Notes under the pieces: model-generated
What the model was told of the DNA's origin: nothing
The model's input: the letters and a program-made list of their open reading frames with translations, nothing else
Databases searched by the model: none
NCBI RefSeq assembly: GCF_000159235.2
Contig: NZ_ACGK02000001.1
Span: 910,442-974,441 of the forward strand
Source: Fannyhessea vaginae DSM 15829
GTDB lineage: Bacteria; Actinomycetota; Coriobacteriia; Coriobacteriales; Atopobiaceae
Direction: 5' to 3'
Length of the DNA: 64,000 nucleotides
Position numbers and translations under genes: made by a program
In this document: piece by piece, positions 61,117 through 64,000 of the stretch
How positions within the stretch are numbered: the first letter of the stretch is position 1
How the letters are laid out: each line of letters starts with the position of its first letter

Positions 61117-63753
61117 TTATAAATGATTTACTAGCTCATCGATGGCTTTACTGAACTCAGCCAAACGATTTTCCTGATTAAAAAATGGCAAGCCGAGGAG
61201 TGTGTAACCATTACCAAGTAGTTCAGATATCTCGAATTTTTTCTGGATCTCACCTAAGAAATCCTCTTTCCACTTATCTTGCAACAGTAGTTGTGATCCT
61301 TTAGGCTCGATATATGTTTGAAATGTTTTTACTTCTGCAGCGTCTTTCTTTTTGATAAACAACATATAGTCAGGCTCAAAGCGTTCGCCTGCATCAAATG
61401 AATATATAGCAAGCTCAGGAATCCTTTCATTCCTAACGAGATAATATTCAAGGTTTTTTGCTTTCAGCTTTGGCTCTATCTGTTCGTTAAAGTACTTAAC
61501 GAACAGCTTTTCTTCACTCGTCCCGTAGTTATCTGTAAAGACATACCACGTTTGACCAGCCACATTAAACTGATAAGCATCATTAGTACAGTCATTTTGT
61601 GAATCGCCATGACCGCCATTTTCTTGGATTGTGGTGAGGGAGATCTTTTTATCGTGCAGAATACTTTTCAGCATTCTTGGCTTAAAGACTGTACTGCCAA
61701 CGAACTCTTGTTTAATATTTGCAATGTAAGAGGCAATTTGTCCCATCGCTTTTTTAGATGCTGCAAAGATGTCTTTACCAGTTAACATATCACCAGTTTG
61801 AGTAATTTCTAACATTGAATTACCTAAATAATCTTCGGACGTGAGGAACTCTTTGAGTGAGGAAACATTTGGATATTTATCTTTAATCACATCAAAGCGA
61901 AGTTCTGTATAGCAATCAGCAGCACCCGAAAGAATGTTATAGTCAACATCCTTAAAGAGCAGGGCTGTTATCTTTGCTTTGTTACTAGTTGCTTGTTTGT
62001 TTTCAATTTCCTTTTCCTGTTCATCCGTATCAAAAAGATTGACAATGCTACCAGACACTGACTTTTGTGTATAGCGATAGATTTTTGTTTTTAAGCTATC
62101 TTCAACAGTCGTAATTTCTTGACGTCCTCGAGGTAAGCGTTCGTTAGAATAGACATATGATTTTTGGTAAAATTCAGAAGACTTAAATTCCTCTTTTAAT
62201 CGATATTCACGAGTAATTGGATTTTTAGGTTGAAGCCCAGTTGCAATAAGAGCTTGTTTCAACTCAGCAATGTAGCGCGAATCATTCAGACTATGGAAGA
62301 GCATGGTTTCCAGAATACGATAATCGTTCGTAAGGTCACCATCAAACTTACGCTTATATTTAAGGTCTTTGTCGCCTTCATATACAAACGGACAATAGCG
62401 CGCTCCACGACCAATCAGTTGAGCTTCTTTAATCGTATACGAACCGATTTTTCCAGCTTTACCGCTACCTTGACGACTATCATAAAGGCGTACAATATCA
62501 AAAAGATTTAATACATCCCAGCCTTCATTGAGCATATCAACAGCAAAGATAAGACGAATGTGATTATCTGTATCTTCGAGCGAGTTCACTTTAATTTGGT
62601 TAGCGTCATTGTCGTCTGAAGATCCATTCATGATGATGGTGTTATCTTCAGAAAAAGAGTTCTTAAGACTATGCTCCAGGTTTTCGAGGGTGTCATCTTT
62701 TTCCTCGAAATAAGCTATAGCTTTAGAAAGAAGCGGAATATTAGCACTTTGCAAAGCTTTAATCTCATAGCTCGTGAGTTCCTCTAATTTTTTGAAAAAT
62801 TCGTCATGGAAAGCTTCAGACTCTTTAATCTTTTGTGACTTAAGCATAATAACTGGTTTAATGTTCAGTTTTAAGTCCGCAAAAAGATAACGACGATATT
62901 CGCTTAAGATAAGAGCAATAAGCGTACGATCCCAGAGGTTCGTATCGGTTGCAAAGTTTTGAAAATCCTTCGTGTAGCCACTCGCACGGAAACGTTCCAG
63001 TGGATAGTTATAAATGATTTTATCAGTATATTTTGCAAGTACGTTTTTATCTTTGAGATCAGCTGTCGCGGTAAATTCCAGTAGAACACTATCTTTATTG
63101 GAACTAAAGGCACGATTTACCGTGTATTCCCAGGTTTTTTCAGCATCTTCTTCAGTACTTGTCTTTTTCTTCGTATAAGAATTAATATGATGGCTTTCGT
63201 CCGAAATAAAAATGATTTTATCATTCTCAAAATCAGCATATGTCGGTGCGTTTTCTTTAGAAAACAACATATCTGTATGTAACTTTTGAGTGGTAGTAAA
63301 TAGCAGCTCAATATCATCATCTAGCGCTGTATCACTAAATCTGTCTACTTTTTTCACTTTAATCTTCATGCCAAGATGGGAAAGATTATCAGCAAAAAGA
63401 TACTTAGAGGAAAGCGCATTCAAAAAGTTTTCTTCCGTCTTTTTCAAAATATTCGTTTGGTTCACAAAGAAAAGAAACTTACGATAACCTTTTGTATAAA
63501 GATAGAGGATAAGCCCTGCCATCATCACCGTTTTACCAGAGCCTGTTGCCATGTGAAAAAGCGTATGAATCTGCTTATTCTTATGCAAAGCGTCTTTTTC
63601 AAAGTAAGTAACGAAATATTGGAAAGCTTCTTTTTGGTACTCACGCAAAACAATATTTTGAGATAAACTATGCTCAATAATATCGGGCATAGGCGCAAGC
63701 TCATTAATTTCTTTAAGCGTATCAAGTTTTTCATATAAGAATGATTCAGCCAT
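61117..63753 (-). CDS. Type III restriction enzyme, Res subunit
   Basis: 878 aa SF2 helicase-nuclease. Q-type region VLREYQKEAFQYFVTY, Walker A at 69-75 (ATGSGKT), DESH box (IFISDESHHINSY) and later motifs (EFTATADLKD, and RLIFAVDMLNEGWDVLNLFD). The C-terminal PD-(D/E)xK nuclease is visible in EPDYMLFI, then TYIEPKG. It needs Mod for target recognition and cuts 25-27 bases away by family. It starts two bases before the mod stop, on the same strand. The gene is intact. Confidence 0.92.
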   Translation of the reverse strand: MAESFLYEKLDTLKEINELAPMPDIIEHSLSQNIVLREYQKEAFQYFVTYFEKDALHKNKQIHTLFHMATGSGKTVMMAGLILYLYTKGYRKFLFFVNQTNILKKTEENFLNALSSKYLFADNLSHLGMKIKVKKVDRFSDTALDDDIELLFTTTQKLHTDMLFSKENAPTYADFENDKIIFISDESHHINSYTKKKTSTEEDAEKTWEYTVNRAFSSNKDSVLLEFTATADLKDKNVLAKYTDKIIYNYPLERFRASGYTKDFQNFATDTNLWDRTLIALILSEYRRYLFADLKLNIKPVIMLKSQKIKESEAFHDEFFKKLEELTSYEIKALQSANIPLLSKAIAYFEEKDDTLENLEHSLKNSFSEDNTIIMNGSSDDNDANQIKVNSLEDTDNHIRLIFAVDMLNEGWDVLNLFDIVRLYDSRQGSGKAGKIGSYTIKEAQLIGRGARYCPFVYEGDKDLKYKRKFDGDLTNDYRILETMLFHSLNDSRYIAELKQALIATGLQPKNPITREYRLKEEFKSSEFYQKSYVYSNERLPRGRQEITTVEDSLKTKIYRYTQKSVSGSIVNLFDTDEQEKEIENKQATSNKAKITALLFKDVDYNILSGAADCYTELRFDVIKDKYPNVSSLKEFLTSEDYLGNSMLEITQTGDMLTGKDIFAASKKAMGQIASYIANIKQEFVGSTVFKPRMLKSILHDKKISLTTIQENGGHGDSQNDCTNDAYQFNVAGQTWYVFTDNYGTSEEKLFVKYFNEQIEPKLKAKNLEYYLVRNERIPELAIYSFDAGERFEPDYMLFIKKKDAAEVKTFQTYIEPKGSQLLLQDKWKEDFLGEIQKKFEISELLGNGYTLLGLPFFNQENRLAEFSKAIDELVNHL

Positions 63754-63755
63754 GA

Positions 63756-64000
63756 TTATGCCTCCTCATAGAAAGACTTCGTAAATGCTTTATCAGCATC
63801 ACTTATTTGATATGTTTCATCATCCATATCAGAAGCATTAACGTATAGCTTGTTTTTATCTACAAGCTTGGATAGCACTTGCTTCTTTTCTTCTAATGTT
63901 AGGTTCTCAAAGTCTTTATCAGCATCAGCGAGTTCCTGCTTAGTAAGATAAGGCACAATACGCTCATCTGTGTAAATGGAAGCTTTTACACTTTCAATAG
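63756..64000 (-). CDS. Type III DNA methyltransferase Mod, C-terminal fragment (gene runs off the window)
   Basis: The frame is open from the window edge to the stop at 63756, giving about 81 residues. LYVNASDMDDETYQISDADK followed by FTKSFYEEA is the usual C-terminal end of type III Mod proteins. The catalytic region (DPPY) lies beyond the window. Immediate adjacency to res supports the call; the GTG at 63956 is internal and not the real start. Confidence 0.8.
   Translation of the reverse strand, partial: IESVKASIYTDERIVPYLTKQELADADKDFENLTLEEKKQVLSKLVDKNKLYVNASDMDDETYQISDADKAFTKSFYEEA

Overview
The window reads as chromosome of a low-to-mid GC actinobacterium. Rod-shape and shikimate clusters, a SepIVA-like gene between coaD and a YceD gene, the order asp23-fakA-recG-rsmD-coaD-sepIVA-yceD-rpmF-plsX-acpP-rnc-smc-ftsY-ffh, an L27 without the Firmicutes N-terminal extension and a SpaA/VaFE-type surface protein together suggest Coriobacteriia. 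An Atopobiaceae member (Fannyhessea/Atopobium-like) is my best guess; this is inference from gene content, not a database match.

Layout. 1-0.9 kb: end of thyA, then folA. 0.9-6 kb: cca, a bleomycin-hydrolase-type peptidase (pepC), an IMPACT-family gene and an orphan Tat-type lipoprotein substrate-binding protein. 6.4-9.5 kb: a large wall-anchored adhesin or pilin-like protein. 9.8-11.6 kb: a TetR regulator with two small membrane proteins and two matching operator palindromes. 11.9-15.8 kb: cysteine desulfurase, mnmA (tRNA 2-thiouridine) and an LPG-synthase-type membrane protein. 15.9-18.1 kb: tRNA-Val, trpS, and rplU-rpmA with a promoter and terminator. 18.2-27.6 kb: one long minus-strand cell-shape operon (cyclophilin, TPR protein, mreB, mreC, mreD, mrdA, rodA, DUF697-like protein) ending in a clear terminator. 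27.7-31.3 kb: a zinc-ribbon membrane protein and a P-type ATPase. 31.5-40.1 kb: tRNA-Arg followed by a plus-strand aromatic amino acid cluster (tyrA, aroB, aroA, aroC, pheA, an aroE-aroK fusion, and a PTS EIIB-AroQ fusion). It encodes every shikimate step after DAHP synthase plus the entry enzymes to Tyr and Phe. 40.1-57.0 kb: minus-strand housekeeping genes for SRP, chromosome condensation, fatty acid/phospholipid synthesis, ribosome maturation, recombination and fatty acid kinase.

57.1-64 kb is an accessory defence island, visibly more AT-rich and preceded by GC-rich repeat spacers. It carries an Abi_2/AbiF-like HEPN protein directly behind a compact structured RNA with its own promoter and terminator, a multi-zinc-ribbon protein ending in a Vsr-like nuclease domain, a one-helix membrane protein, and a type III restriction-modification system (res complete, mod running off the end).

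The two most notable items are the AbiF-like gene with its candidate RNA antitoxin, and the fusion of a phosphorylatable PTS EIIB domain to a complete type II dehydroquinase. Minor items are the TetR operator pair, a non-canonical LAKTS sorting signal, an acidic/lysine-rich insert in PepC, GC-rich spacers abutting several stop codons, and repeated TATACCAT elements in front of rpmF.
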